Source of the DNA: Phragmites australis
Taxonomy: Eukaryota > Streptophyta > Magnoliopsida > Poales > Poaceae
Direction of reading: 5' to 3'
Length of the DNA stretch: 64,000 bases
Assembly: GCF_958298935.1 (NCBI RefSeq)
Contig: NC_084933.1
Coordinates: 2,835,001 to 2,899,000 of the forward strand
Shown here: one piece after another, positions 1-11,302 of the stretch
Position numbering within the stretch: position 1 is the first letter of the stretch
How the letters are laid out: each line of letters begins with the position of its first letter
The notes under the pieces: model-generated
What the model was told of the DNA's origin: nothing
What the model saw: only the letters and a program-made list of their open reading frames with translations
Database searches by the model: none
Translations under genes and position numbers: made by a program

Positions 1-600
1 TGTTTCATGATACCCATATCAAGAAATGGGTGCCTATAATGATGTCTAGAGAGTGATATTTGTTGCATCTGATGGATGTCTATAAATTTTAAAGAAACTT
101 TATCAAAACAATTTTATTTTTAAAAGAATAAATCAAATATGTATGTTATTTGGCAATGGATTTCTATGTAGTTTTAACAAATAGAAAATAACTGGAATTT
201 GATATCACACCCGAAATAAAAACAAAAAAAGTAGCTCATATGTTTCGGGCACTTCCAAGGAATTTCAAACTTTATTCTCCCACGCTACCACAGTGACTAT
301 TTTTTTGCTCTTCTTTTTCTATATTTAGAATTTTCCTCTTTAAAATATGCAATAGCATGTGGTTCACTCAAAAGTACAAATCCGTATCCTTCAAAATTGT
401 TGGGAATTAAAATATTAAATCTAAATAGTAATTAAAATTTAAATCTTTTGAAATATTTAATTTTTCAAGTGATATACTATTTGAAGTGAGGTGTGAAATC
501 TTTAATAATATTTATATCTACAAGAGAATCCAATTCTAGGTTGAATACATTAAGTACGTATTATTTGACTTGTATACATTTTTGAAAACATTTAATTCAT
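1..600. other. AT-rich intergenic DNA, no gene seen
   Basis: This stretch is AT-rich, has no reading frame of note and no recognisable element end. I see nothing I can support as a feature in it. Confidence 0.6.
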
Positions 601-699
601 ACTAGCATTTACATTATTTACAAAAATCTGAAAATTGTAACATGGTACCACAGAATCCAATTTGAATATTGAGGTAAAAAATTGAATTGTCAAGCTTAT

Positions 700-785
700 A
701 AAAAAGTTGCAACCTTGAGATTCGAATACAGGATCTGAGTCTACCGCCCCAAGCTCCTCCACCAACTGGGCTACAGCTTGGTTTG
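700..785 (-). repeat. tRNA-derived SINE head (or decayed tRNA-like sequence)
   Basis: Read on the minus strand, TAGCCCAGTTGG (762-773) matches the RNA polymerase III A box. About 35 bp downstream, ATTCGAATC (around 718-726) matches the B box GGTTCGAATCC. This spacing is normal for a tRNA-related promoter. The flanks do not fold into a complete tRNA with an acceptor stem, so a SINE is more likely than a tRNA gene. The 3' boundary and any target duplication are not clear; the sequence to the left on the plus strand is AT-rich. Confidence 0.5.
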
Positions 786-829
786 CAACTCTTGCATGAT
801 AGAATTAGCAATGACCTTTCACTTCAGGG

Positions 830-1310
830 GAGAGATTGGGAAGACCAATCTATCAACCGTGTTTTAGCGGCAAAGAAACCCTATTGCGCAGTCGCGCCCA
901 ACATCGCTGCCACTACTATCCTCAAAATCTCGCCCACCCCGATACGAAACAAACAAATTCTTCCTCAAGGGTTTTGACCACCTCCAATCCAATCTGCGCA
1001 TCCTCGGACATCACTCCCTCCACGTTTGGAAACAAACCGTTCCTTCCAAAGGGTTATTTGCCTCACCTCGATTCGATCTGTTCGTGGCTGGTGATAGGAC
1101 GAGCGCATCGGCAGTGAGGTTCCTCTCGGCGACGCCCAACTTCCGCAGGTCTGAGTTGATCAGCACCTACGCCGCCTCCGACGCACCCTCCGTCGGGTTC
1201 GTCTTCATTGCCAAGCACGATATCCTCCATTGTTTCCCCATTGTGCAGAGCTCGCCCCCACCCCATCTCACCTTCGAATCACCATCTCTGTCCAAGTCTA
1301 AGTAGAGAAA
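830..1310 (+). other. GC-rich leader-like block upstream of the CACTA transposase remnant
   Basis: A C-rich island in otherwise AT-rich DNA, with short open frames that resemble no family I know. It precedes the TNP2-like pseudogene by about 1.6 kb on the same strand. By analogy with the GC-rich leader in the 10.5 kb CACTA element of this window, it could be a noncoding first exon of that gene or a captured fragment. Both are inference. Confidence 0.25.
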
Positions 1311-2020
1311 ATGTAGCATCGTACTAAAGCAAGTAAACTTTGCAAAGTTAAAAAGTGAAAAGTGAGTCCTGCAGTCTGACGATGGATGTCAAGGTCTGTT
1401 TGACGATGGATGCAAAACCTTTTCGGGTTCTAGGATTATTAAGTTCATTGTGCAGTGCTGGAAAGCTATCATAACCAACAAAGTAGTAATTAATGGGCAC
1501 TTGATCCTTTTTAGTTTTCAGTGAACACCGTAGTTATTTCCTTATAGGAAATTAGTAATGATGATTCATGCTTATTATTGGGGTTCCTGTTCCTGCTAGT
1601 AAGAGGATTTTGTTCAAATTATACTGTTGTTCCTATTTACTACTGATCCTACACATCATGTTTGGTAGTAGGACAGAATTGTAGTCGTTCGGTGGTCCTT
1701 TGCTTAGCTTATGAAATTTAGTGAAATGTGTTAGTTATTGATATAGTTATGATTAAAGTTTGGAGTGCTTTTTCCTAGATGTGAAGTGTATTTTCTGGTG
1801 CTGCATGGCACATTTTTCGTGCATGCATTATAGCTATATTTGAACAAGCTCTTGTTCAAGCAATGTCTATGTGTTTTTCTACTTAAGCTTCAGTTTTTGT
1901 GTGATTATGTTTTTGTTGACTTCCATGGAAAATTCTTCGACTTATGTTTCAATGTTTGCATCTGAGTACCACACATATTGAATGGGGTTAGTTTTCTAGC
2001 TTGAGTAACCTTTATGTGCT
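1311..2020. other. no gene seen; possible intron or 5' region of the CACTA remnant
   Basis: T-rich, intron-like sequence without a coding frame. If the TNP2 remnant had a leader intron, it would lie here, but I could not identify convincing splice sites or a 5' CACTA terminus. Confidence 0.4.
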
Positions 2021-2220
2021 TGGAGGGGCAGATCTAGGTAGTCTCATATGGGGGTATTGGGGGCTCAGCTGAACCCCCAAACTTTGTTGAAATCAAATAC
2101 TCAATACTAATGTTTTTGTTTGTATATAAGCTTATATGCCACATCTGCACCTTTAAACAGCATTAAAACTATCATCTTATGTTAGAACCCCCACCACTAG
2201 ATTTCTTGCTCCAGTGTGTA
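2021..2220. mobile_element. possible small foldback (MITE-like) element
   Basis: The left side (GGAGGGGCAGATCTAG at about 2022) and the reverse complement of the right side (GGAGCAAGAAATCTAG, ending near 2213) form an imperfect inverted repeat about 190 bp apart. Runs of GGGGG and CCCCC lie just inside. A target duplication is not evident, so superfamily is not assigned. Confidence 0.3.
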
Positions 2221-2923
2221 ATTGGGTAGCATGGTAGCCCGAAGACTGCCTTGTTTAGAAGTATCTTTGTGATTCTTATGCTATGATGCATAGAGCATGA
2301 TTCCTTGTGTGCCAATTTACCATTTTTTGTTGTGTAGCTAATTATGTTTTTGATTAACAAATTTACTAACTTCCAATAGATGCGTTGAACTTATGCTACA
2401 GTTATAAAATAGTTTTGGATATGGCTAACCACCGTTTCTGGTGGGCATCATTCACCATAGTTTTTACAATAATGAAATTGCACAAATTAACTAAAAGGAC
2501 ATAGGGAGGGTAATTCACTGCCACCGCACCTCATTGCCATCAAAAGGAATGTGAATTTTTTTTCAATTTAAAGCATACTCTGCTATTTTTGTTGCCTTTT
2601 TAGATTGAATATGTGTGAATTTCTATAATCGAAAAATTCAGGACCTCAAGTTGATTGAGTGTGTTGCATCTAAAATAAAGTAACAATTTGTCTGTGTTGA
2701 TAAAAATCAATAGCAAGCAATATTACATACCCTGAATTAGCTACAAAACAGTTTGTCTGTGTCGATTGTATAAACCTTTTTCCCAATGAATTAGCTACGA
2801 AACTACAGATCAATGTTCAGATTGAGGGCATGGGTTTGACTTGCCGTTTGGCATGGGATTTTTCCATTTAGTTACTCAGAATTGTTCCCTGAAACCTACA
2901 ATGTCATATTTAGGTGAAATACC

Positions 2924-4185
2924 ATGGGTGACAATCGTAGTTGGATGTACAATGAGCGTAAATGCAGCTTGTTTAGTCCAACATGGAAAGATGGTTCGGA
3001 TGCTTTTTAGAACCATGCCTTTTCGTTGCCTGAAGCTGCTGTTGATGGGAAATCTAAATGTCCCTGTACTAAGTGTGATTGCCGCCACAAGCGTAAAAGG
3101 GATGAAATGGAGATTCATTTATGCCGCAATGGTTTTCAGTTGGGATATGAGAGATGGACTAGGCATGGGGAGACTGATGTACCTGATCAAGTTGACCATG
3201 AATCTGCTCCTGGCTTAGATAGGATGAATGAAATGCTACTTGATTCTATTAATGCAGAAGAGGTTTTTTCTAGTGAGGAGCCAACACAAGGTGCAAACGA
3301 GTTATATAGATTGCTAGATGAAGCTGACAAGCCACTACATGAAAGGACATCACAATCCCGTTTGTCCATTGTAGCACGACTTATGACTATAAAAGCACAA
3401 TATAACTTGTCTGAAGCTTGTTATAATGAAATAATGAATCTTCTACATGAAGTGGTTGGAGATGAGGCTACCAAGGATCTCCCTACAAACTTCTATAGGT
3501 CTAAAAAACTTATGCATAGTCTAGGCATGCCATATGTAAAGATTCATGCATGCCCAAATGGTTGCATGATATATTACAAAGATAATAAAAATAAAGAAAG
3601 TTGCATTGTATGTGGTGCATCCCGGTACAAGGAGCCAACTGCAGGAAACAAATATAGGAAAGTACCAACAAAAGTTTTGTGTTACCTCCCAATTACTCCA
3701 AGACTACAACGGTTGTACATGTCACAGAACAAAGCCAAGCACATGGGATACCATGCACAACCACGCAACAAGAATGTTATGGTTCACCCTTCGGATGGAG
3801 AAGCTTGGATGAAATTTGACAAAGTGTTTCCAGATTTTTCCCAGGAGGTTAGGAATGTGTGTCTAGCTTTGGTAACTAATGGTTTTACACCTTTTAGTGT
3901 TTCTGCAGCCCCATACTCCTGTTGGCCTATTTTTGTTGTTCCGTCTGACCTCCCCCTGAAATGTGCATGAAACAGAACAACATTATCATTGCACTTGTTA
4001 TTCCTGGCCTCGAATACCCAGAGAAGAACTTTAATGTCTTCATGGAACCTCTAATTGATGAGCTTTCTAATTTATGGGAAGATGGTGTTGTTACTTATGA
4101 TTGTTATAGAAAGGAGACCCTTGAAGAAGGATTGCAATCCAAGGTTAAAGCCCTTGAAGAAGGATTGCAATCCATGTTTGCATGA
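2924..4185 (+). pseudogene. CACTA (En/Spm) TNP2-like transposase, truncated
   Basis: The N-terminal part of a TNP2-type transposase, which in intact CACTA elements cuts and joins element ends in the nucleus. The reading starts at ATG 2924 (MGDNRSWMYNERK), the start of the transposase-associated domain. It meets an in-frame TAG at 3008-3010, then continues in the same frame from 3026 through a Cys-rich CPCTKCDCRHKRK segment. The Transposase_21 region follows (HACPNGCMIYY, CIVCGASRYK, YLPITPRLQRLY, MVHPSDGEAWMKFD). A frameshift near 3960 moves the reading into the frame of MCMKQNNIIIALVIPG and VFMEPLIDEL. Homology stops near 4115, where a 33 bp direct repeat (4118-4140 and 4151-4173) begins; the rest of Transposase_21 is missing. 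The gene is dead: one stop, one frameshift and a large 3' deletion. Confidence 0.85.
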
Positions 4186-4379
4186 TGTGCCCGTAATGTT
4201 GGATTCAATTCATTGGAGATTCCAACGTGTTGTTTTGCACAGTGACGTATGGGAGGAAGACTTGGACCGGCCCACGTAAGTTTGTAGCCTATATGAGGTA
4301 GCAATTCTGTTCGGAAGCCCACCCAGGGTCAGGCCCCTTGATTCATAGCTGGGCTACAGTGCTAGCGCAGGATCGTAGA

Positions 4380-4541
4380 TCAGATAGCCGACAGTACCAT
4401 CAGCAAATGGGTGAATCCCCGACCAAGAGTTCGTGACGGGAATTTACCGATGATCTACGCTCGGGGATTTCATTTCCCGACAGTATAACTAAATGCCCGA
4501 TGGTGTAACAATCGTCGGCCATTCTTAAGATCCTAGTAGTG
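4380..4541 (+). mobile_element. 3' terminus of a CACTA element
   Basis: The sequence ends in CCTAGTAGTG at 4541, the inverted complement of a CACTACTAGG 5' terminus. Short related motifs (CCCGACAG, CCCGATGG, CCCGACC) recur in the preceding 130 bp, as expected for subterminal repeats. The TNP2 remnant upstream on the same strand probably belongs to this element. The 5' terminus was not found. Confidence 0.55.
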
Positions 4542-4880
4542 AAAAGGCAAAACCCTTGCAAGCAGAAATTAGAACCAAATGGTACGATCCGCGATAGGAG
4601 CAGCGGCAGGAGCTGGAACGGTAACAGCAGCCAGCACCAGGTCGGTGCAAATCGCATGGATCGACACGGGGCAGGGATCCGTAGCCAGATGGTTGGATCT
4701 GTACAGGCGCGAGGGGAGGCCGGGCGGGTGGACGGATAGGCGGGTTGGGCGGGAGGGTGAGGCGAGGTGAGGCCGGTGGCACCGTGGCCCGTGGGGGCAA
4801 TAGGAACACCGGACGGGAGTGGTGACGGCGGAGGTCTGGGTCTGGAGTCTCAGCCGAGAAGATGTGGGGTTTGCTAGGCC
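4542..4880. other. GC-rich block, unassigned
   Basis: A GC-rich stretch between the CACTA end and the hAT-like end. It holds open frames on both strands with low-complexity Pro/Arg/Gly composition. None resembles a known protein. It may be the interior of the hAT-like element or a captured leader. Confidence 0.35.
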
Positions 4881-5091
4881 TGTACAAAGTGCAAATCGGG
4901 ATAAAAATGGGATTTTCCCGAATAAAAATAGGATTACGAGAAAACGGGCTGGACGAGGCCTCAACCGTTTTCAGCCCCGGTTTTGGTCGTCGCCGTCCCA
5001 TTCCCGCGTAAGAACCGGAAAAACGAAAATGCTCGGGAAAAAAAAGGGAAATAGTCACGGGACGATTCCCATACCACTTTCATCCTTACCC
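4881..5091 (-). mobile_element. hAT-like element end inserted in a copia fragment
   Basis: On the minus strand from about 5091 the sequence reads AAGGATGAAAGTGGTATGGG, followed by repeated GGGA/CCCG/TTTTCG motifs. This resembles the Ac-type terminus TAGGGATGAAA and its subterminal repeats. It interrupts the copia reading frame after RYRSMVG. The opposite terminus and an 8 bp target duplication were not located. Confidence 0.4.
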
Positions 5092-5793
5092 ACCATGCTA
5101 CGGTATCTAAACACGTCATACTCTCTAAGGAGGGTTACAAGATCATAAGATAGTTTGTCAGTGACCAATATTGGAGTAGAAACTTCCTTGCAATCCTTCA
5201 TATGAGCACAGTGAAGCAAATCGATGGCATCCTTGTGCTGAGATAAGACCATGTCCCCCTACTACCCCTGAATTGTAGGTAGCTTCAACTCCAACAAGGA
5301 CGAACAAGATCCTTAACAGGAAAAGTATTGGAGAGATTCTGAAGTGGACGGTCAATAGCATAAGGACAAGAGCCAGCAATGACAATATCATCAACATAGA
5401 TAGGGCTATCTTGGCCTTGGAAGATTGAAATCCCAATTGATGATGCTTATCACTTAAGTGATAATACCACGCACGAGGCGATTGCTTTAACCCATAAAGA
5501 GGCTTTTGCAGTTTGCAAACATTAGTTGGATGATTAGAGTGTTCAAAACTAGGTGGCAGATGAATATAAACATCTTTATCAAGAAATCCATGCATGAAAG
5601 CATTGCTCACATCAACCCGTAGAAGACACCAACCAGGCAACACAGCCAAAGATAGAACATGACGCACTGTAGCTGAATTGATATCTAGGCTCAAAGTAGC
5701 AAGATAATCAATACCACTGTCGACGATTTGTGAACTAACGATCTTACAAATACATGAATGAAGTAGGGGGATACTCCCTATAGCTGAATCGTA
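5092..5793 (-). pseudogene. Ty1/copia reverse transcriptase fragment
   Basis: A piece of copia pol on the minus strand. Residues such as ATVRHVLSLAVLPGWCLLRVD, NAFMHGFLDKDVYIHLPP and CKLQKPLYGLKQSPRAWYYHL are the reverse-transcriptase core that copies element RNA in cytoplasmic particles. The catalytic YVDD motif is present near 5395 but in a shifted frame. Further frameshifts separate the DLLHCAHMKDCKEVSTPI segment, which ends at RYRSMVG where the hAT-like end begins. Upstream homology is lost near 5755 and a gypsy-type LTR begins at 5794. The fragment is non-functional. Confidence 0.85.
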
Positions 5794-6300
5794 TGCCAAA
5801 ACATAGATATTTATACAGGTTCAGGCATCTTGTAGGATAATAGCCTTACGTCATGTGGTCTTGTATTGATCTTCAAGACATATTACAGGGGGTCTTGGCT
5901 AGCTTAGATGTGATCTAAACCTAGTTGAGGGCTCCTTGCGCGTAGTCTGAGCGAGATGTCGATGTAGATCGCGAGTACAGAAGGCTCAGGGCTCGTGGTG
6001 CGCTTGAAGCTTCTGTAAACTTGGGCCATGGGCTTGTGTCTCTTATCCTCTGCAGGGTCCCCTAGCTCCGTATATATATGGGGTTGTTGTGTAGCCTCTG
6101 GACTCCTTTTTGAGTAAGATTCAATTATCCTTAGAGATAAACTTCCATGTTTATGAGATACCTTGGTACATGCGGGAAGTTTTCATACGTCTAAGGATTC
6201 ATTTTCCAGACACAGAAGTATGCTCCGAGAATATAGAAAACCCTAAGGGAACTTGATACACATAAGATACCCATATATGGTAGTTTTATACTATCCATCA
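5794..6300 (-). mobile_element. gypsy-type LTR, minus orientation
   Basis: On the plus strand it opens with TGCCAAAACATAG and closes with ACTATCCATCA at 6300, giving TG...CA ends and 507 bp. Read on the minus strand, GGGGGCTTGA lies directly before its start, a polypurine tract, so this is a 3' LTR whose body would lie to the right. The block TATACAGGTTCAGGC followed by TAATA and ACGTC is shared with the LTR at 11303-11812, placing both in related grass gypsy families. A TATA-like TATATATATGG lies near 6070. No 5 bp target duplication is seen. Confidence 0.6.
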
Positions 6301-6900
6301 TCAAGCCCCCTATCAATACGTGAAATGAGGTTTCAGCGGATCAAAGACTTAGTCCAACAAAGAGAAACATTTTGCCAATACTAATATAGCTAATGGTATT
6401 CCAATGTGGGAGCCCATAGGAGGATCTATATAAAGGGAGGTGTGGGGAGGGGTGCTTACGGTAGAGCCACTCCGAAACTCTAGCTGCGCCCTCTCCACCA
6501 GACCTCTCAAAACCCTAGTTGTATGTGCAGCACATCGGCGTTCAACATTCCAGCCTAAGACGTGTAGATATCATAGAGGCGATGCTGCAATTGCAGCGCT
6601 GATCGGCTCGACGTCGCTCCTGACAAGGTGATCGTGACTAGTCAGAACATTCCCAACTAGGTAGTCGGAACACCTCGACAAGGAAATCAAATCCGAAAGT
6701 TGATCCTGACTAGGAGGGTGATCATCTATGACAACCATGCTGAGTTCGACTGCTTCATCTACATCGATGCGCACGACGATGGACTGGTTTGCTTCAACCC
6801 TTCTTTTGCTGCGCTACGCGTCTACTGGTAATGATCCATGATCCTCTACTCGCATGGCTTCCTGGTTGAACACGGTAGAAGTTTTTGTTTGGCGCTAGTG
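6301..6900 (+). promoter_or_regulatory. LTR- or leader-like segment with a TATA box
   Basis: CTATATAAAGG at 6425-6435 is a good plant TATA box. About 70 bp later comes AAAACCCTAG, common in plant leaders. Downstream sequence resembles copia LTR or leader sequence in style, but the termini are not defined. It may be the remains of an LTR in plus orientation. Confidence 0.35.
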
Positions 6901-6904
6901 TAGC

Positions 6905-7093
6905 CTATCCATTCCCCAACAGATCGAAGTCACCAAGTTCGGATAGCCACAGCCAGACAGAGTGGTTGGTGCCAGATAGGATCTCGACGTCATGGAGCGT
7001 GGCGTGGATCCGCCGCAACTTGGACCTAAGCACCATTAGCTCGTCGTCATCGACGGGCCAGCTCGGACGCGCACCCGAATGTAGCGGCGACAC
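6905..7093 (-). pseudogene. NLR immune-receptor fragment (Rx-N-like coiled coil)
   Basis: The minus-strand frame reads LRSKLRRIHATLHDVE followed by HSVWLWLSELGD. This is the signature of the N-terminal coiled-coil (Rx-N) domain of plant NBS-LRR resistance proteins, usually L..L..IQATLHDAE and VRLWLxELRD. Only about 50 residues remain. There is no P-loop or LRR nearby, and the frame ends in unrelated sequence on both sides. It is a gene fragment, probably carried or stranded by transposons; it sits between an LTR-like segment and a hAT-like end. The assignment rests on motif recognition alone. Confidence 0.5.
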
Positions 7094-7159
7094 GAGCTTC
7101 TTGGACCGTGTGGATGATGGTCCTGGTGGCTCACGCTCGTGGATGCCCTGACGCTCTAC

Positions 7160-7410
7160 CAGCTCTGCATTAGAGATTTCTGGGCTCTATTTTTGGGCCA
7201 CAGGAATGGGTACAAAGCTAATGGACCTTGAGGATTTTGGGGCACGTGGGGCACTCGCGGGTTTAAAGTACGACCCGAACCCAAACTTAACTCGGGACAG
7301 GGGCCCGACCTGATGGCCCTGCGGGACAGTTTCTACAACTGAACCCGCCCCTGCTAGGTCTGAAACCCACGGGGCGCCGACCCGACCCGGCCCACTACCA
7401 TCCTTAAAAC
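7160..7410 (-). mobile_element. hAT-like terminus with GGGCCGGGTCGGG repeats
   Basis: On the minus strand from about 7408 the sequence reads TTAAGGATGGTAGTGGGCC, then GGGTCGGGTCGG. This composition is typical of grass hAT-type element ends. No partner terminus or target duplication was identified. Confidence 0.35.
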
Positions 7411-8120
7411 ATGGGGTGTGCAAGCCAAGTTTTTGAAACTTTTATTTATTGGCCACCAAATATGTCTTTTGTTCGACAATTCGATGCCAATACATTGGAA
7501 GATTCTGTCACGTTGACTCATCATTTTGAGAGAATTCTTTGTGAGCCACTGAATGTTAGAGGAATCCTTGATTTGACACTTAAAAAGTTCCCATCCCTTC
7601 CTTGCTATTGTTTGCTTTTTTTCATCCCGTTTTTGCCACTTCTGTGATGTCTAGCTCCAACGACTGTCAAATGGTACTGGAAAAGACTAGATTTCTCTCG
7701 ATTCACACCCGGTTGATAATTTTTTCTGATCCCTTCATGCCACTGCATGTGAGAAGGTTGTGTGTGTGTGCATCAACATAATGAATGCAATAATCCCTTC
7801 GATGCCACTTCATGTGAGAAGCTTGTGTATGTGCGCATCAACAGAATGAATGCAATAGTTCGCATTAACACATGTATGACATAGTAACAGAATGAGTGCA
7901 AACTATGTTGCATTAACACATGTTCTAGAGATTGTTCATCAGAATACATGTCATCACCACAAGTTCAGACATGAGAACAAGTTCACATCCCAGAATGACG
8001 TAACCATAAGTTCACATGTTTTGGTCATACATAGGTTATCCTAAAAACAAAATATTCAAATCCCAGAATGACATTAACACAAAATATTCACACACTAGAG
8101 AGATCTCCATCCCAGAACAT
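7411..8120. repeat. intergenic DNA with a diverged ~70 bp tandem duplication
   Basis: No gene is seen. The segment 7728-7795 (TGCCACTGCATGTGAGAAG ... ATGAATGCAATA) is repeated with changes at 7796-7862. Several TTAACACA and CAAGTTCACAT motifs recur between 7860 and 8090. Confidence 0.5.
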
Positions 8121-9650
8121 CAGTGTGAGGAACCATCCAAATTGTATTCGAATTAATTAAGTGGGTGATCATTTAATAAGATGAGAGATAGCACGCATCC
8201 GTCTCTCGACATGCCTCGTGCTAACCCATATCTCACCGCAAACATTGCAGCCAACAATGATAAAAATGAATGCAATCCCGGTAGTCCCAGCATGTGTTTT
8301 ATGCCCAAGATCAGAACACACGCATTTACAACAAGCTTCATCATATCAAGCATAATAAAGAGCGAGTAATGTAAATACATTACAAGCCTTTAGGTCATTA
8401 CAAGTTCAACAATTTAAAACACTACTTGCTGAAAATTACATGATAAGAGCCATTTAAATGAGTTTGGGTCTCAACATAACATCAACTAACGCTAGAAAAA
8501 TAAAATACAATATGTTCGTCTCCTAGCATGTTAGAGTTAATATGCAGTAGAATTAAAGTTTATAAACAATAAAAGAGGTGGTGCCATTTGCCCTAAGGCA
8601 CTACCGAGTCACCACAAGTAGCCCACCACTACTCTTGCCTGTCACCGACATCAGCGTGCATGAAGTAACCATATATTATTTCATCCTCACGTGTAAAACT
8701 CAACAACAGTAAGGTGAGTATGAAGGTACTTACAAGACTTACTCAATAGTGGGTACATATAATAACCCAACTCCAAGGATCATGCATTTGGATTGAGTAT
8801 CAAGGAATATGCTACAATGTTAAATGAATTTATATGCAAAAGCAATTTATTGACTCAACAGTGTGAGCACCTAACATGTCTCGAACTTGTGCTATCCCAT
8901 CATGAGAACATAAGTATAAATATAAGCATCATAAGAACATACTCATCTCAATATTGACTTACACTAGTCAACTCCCATCATACCACATGCAACCACATTT
9001 GGAACTCTACGAGACTGATGCAGATGGACATAAGTATGCTTATGACCGAGAGCGCGGTATTTTGAATTGATTTTACACCCTCCAAGGGGTACTTCTTTAC
9101 ACACACGACATGAGACTATGCGGCTCAAGCAACCGACCAAATTGCAAGAGGGGTTATCCGTGACAACCTTTTCCAATTAAGCCCTGACCGTTTGGATCAT
9201 GTGTCTCTCAAAGCTGAGGCCACTTAGGTCTACTCACGGAGCAACCTCAAGTGTCTCTACAAGACCTCCCGCTCACACCGTAGACATTCAAGCCCAAATG
9301 ATCACAGCTATAAGAGGTATTCGGCTCATCTTTACCATATTTGGATATCTGGAAAGTACGGACAAGTGCTTAAGCCAACGGCACCAACGATCGGTGCTTA
9401 AATGATCTAGGCAGGCCTATGACATTCGAGACTTCATTCTTGAACCATTCCTAACACCCGCCCAAATCTCGTCTCATCCTCACATCTCATCATCTCAACA
9501 TTTTATCTTCGTGAAACATTGTTAAGCTCTAAAGCTCGCGAACGATGGATGAACCACTGCTTGACTTCTACCGATGACCTATGCATTGCTAAGCATAACA
9601 CGTTCATTTCAAGTTAGACCCTTATGTGATATCACCCCAGGTTACAATGG
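8121..9650. mobile_element. long gypsy LTR-like noncoding sequence
   Basis: Begins TGTGAGGAACCATCC at about 8121. It contains blocks I associate with long chromovirus-type LTRs of grasses, for example GACCGAGAGCGCGG near 9043 followed by ACACCCTCCAAGG. It has no significant reading frame. The 3' boundary is approximate, and neither a target duplication nor a partner LTR was found. Family assignment is from memory of similar repeats and is tentative. Confidence 0.4.
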
Positions 9651-9989
9651 ATTAAGAGATAACAATACCAATGAAAGGTAATGCAACAATTAGGTAGGGC
9701 AGCAGGTTGGCTGTGTTGGTGCCTCATAGTGAGCCATGAATGCAATGGAAGACATATAAATCGGAGACCTCCAAAAATAGATAAGGAGAAAAGTACCTTG
9801 GTGGAAATGACATTGTTTGTGCAGATGCATGAGATGCAACCACAAAGCTTGTCTCAGTGGTGGCTTATGCCTTCCTTTTCTTTCTCCTCTTTGGTAGTCC
9901 CCAACAGGAAGCATATATGTTTTAGAAGAACAAATGAATCATACAAATGATGCACCAAGAAATGGATCTAAATGGATGACCTTTCTGCA

Positions 9990-11302
9990 TGCATTGCTAG
10001 GTTGTCTTCTGGATCACCATCTTTACAACTATGCCAATGATAGCCATAACCTTTACAAATGGGGCACTTGTGCTACCCTTTTTCTGCCTGTGGAACCACC
10101 CTCTATACTACTCTTGTACCTATGAGTCTTCCTGCTTCCAATTGTTGACTTCAAAAGAGGGGAGGGGGGCATGAAGAAGCCATGGTTTGAGTAGGCCCAC
10201 TGAGACTTGTCTGGTATAGCAGGAATTGAGCCTTCATAAGTAGCTCTAAACTTCTCAACGGAATAGTACATGTCCACATAATCCTCAATCTTATCATTCC
10301 TAATTGATGTGGTCATAGCAATAGCATGGGAACAAGGTTTGCATGACAGTTGCCATTCTCTGCATGAGCATGTTCCTTCTACTAAGTTAACTCTAAAACG
10401 GTAGCCACTGCCTCCCTTGATAGATACTTCCCCTAGTCCATCAGAGCTTTTAGTCACATCCAAATCTAAGTTCATGCTCTGCTCTTTCAACCTTTTAACA
10501 ATGTGTGGCAAAATCCTTCCCTCCAGCTTCCTTGATATTCTTCTCCTTTTGTCCCACTTGACCATCAATTTTTGTCTGATTGTGTCCATCAAGTCATCCA
10601 CATGCAGACCCTTGTGTCCTTTGATCCATTTGTTGAATCTCTCTACCAAATTATTGGTGACATAGTCAACCTTTGATGGAGTGGAAAATTGACTCCTGAT
10701 CCAAAGCTTGGTGTGGTTGTTCTGCAAATATTGAACTGCCTCTGGTTTAGCTGCAACCATTGCATGCCAGTGCTTCTCAAAGATGTGTGGATGCTAGGAA
10801 TATGCAGCAGGCACAAGTTGTCATCAAAAACCTTCCCATGAAATCTCTTTTTGAAGTTGGTCACCAAGTGGACCATGCATTCCCTATGCTATGCAATTGG
10901 GAACACTTCCTGCACACTTGTCATTATTTCTTGTCCAACATCTGTAAAAATGGTAAACCTATTGGTGTTCCTATTGCATCTCTAAGTCTTTTCATGAACC
11001 ATATCCAATTCTCATTGGTTTCTGAATCCATCACTCCGAAACCAAGTGGGTACAACCAATTTTGACCATCTATTGCACAAGTTGTTGCCAACTGCCCCTT
11101 GAATTTTACAGTCATAAAAGTACTATCTATTGCCAAGTAGGGTGTGCATCCCTTAAGAAAACCATCAATACATGGTTTCAATGCAAAGAACAGTCTCCTA
11201 AACAGTATCTTTCTACTATTGTATGATGTGTCAAAGATTAGTTCTTGACAATGTGTCCATAAATTGACTGGGTACCTTCGAGTGTAGGGATTAATCATAA
11301 GA
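9990..11302 (-). pseudogene. Mutator-like (MULE/MuDR) transposase, frameshifted and 5'-truncated
   Basis: Reading right to left, 10924-11300 encodes the catalytic MULE domain (FFALKPCIDGFLKGCTPYLA, AIDSTFMTVKFKGQL, FGVMDSETNENWIWFM, LRDAIGTPIG). It includes the first catalytic Asp in AIDS. A frameshift follows near 10940; the TDVGQE-type second motif is readable in another frame. Then 10053-10760 carries VTNNLVERFNKWI and a SWIM zinc finger (CSCREWQLSCKPCSHA). Near 10045 a CCHC-type knuckle (CPICKGYGYHWHSC) has Tyr where His is expected. Upstream coding sequence is missing, cut off at the gypsy LTR that starts at 11303. MULE transposases mobilise Mutator elements with 9-11 bp target duplications; this copy is inactive and its terminal inverted repeats were not found. 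Confidence 0.85.

Noticed and set aside
4525..5148. Overlapping open frames of 109-177 codons on both strands
   Set aside because: They arise from GC-rich, stop-poor sequence and hAT-like subterminal repeats; no domain is seen in any frame.
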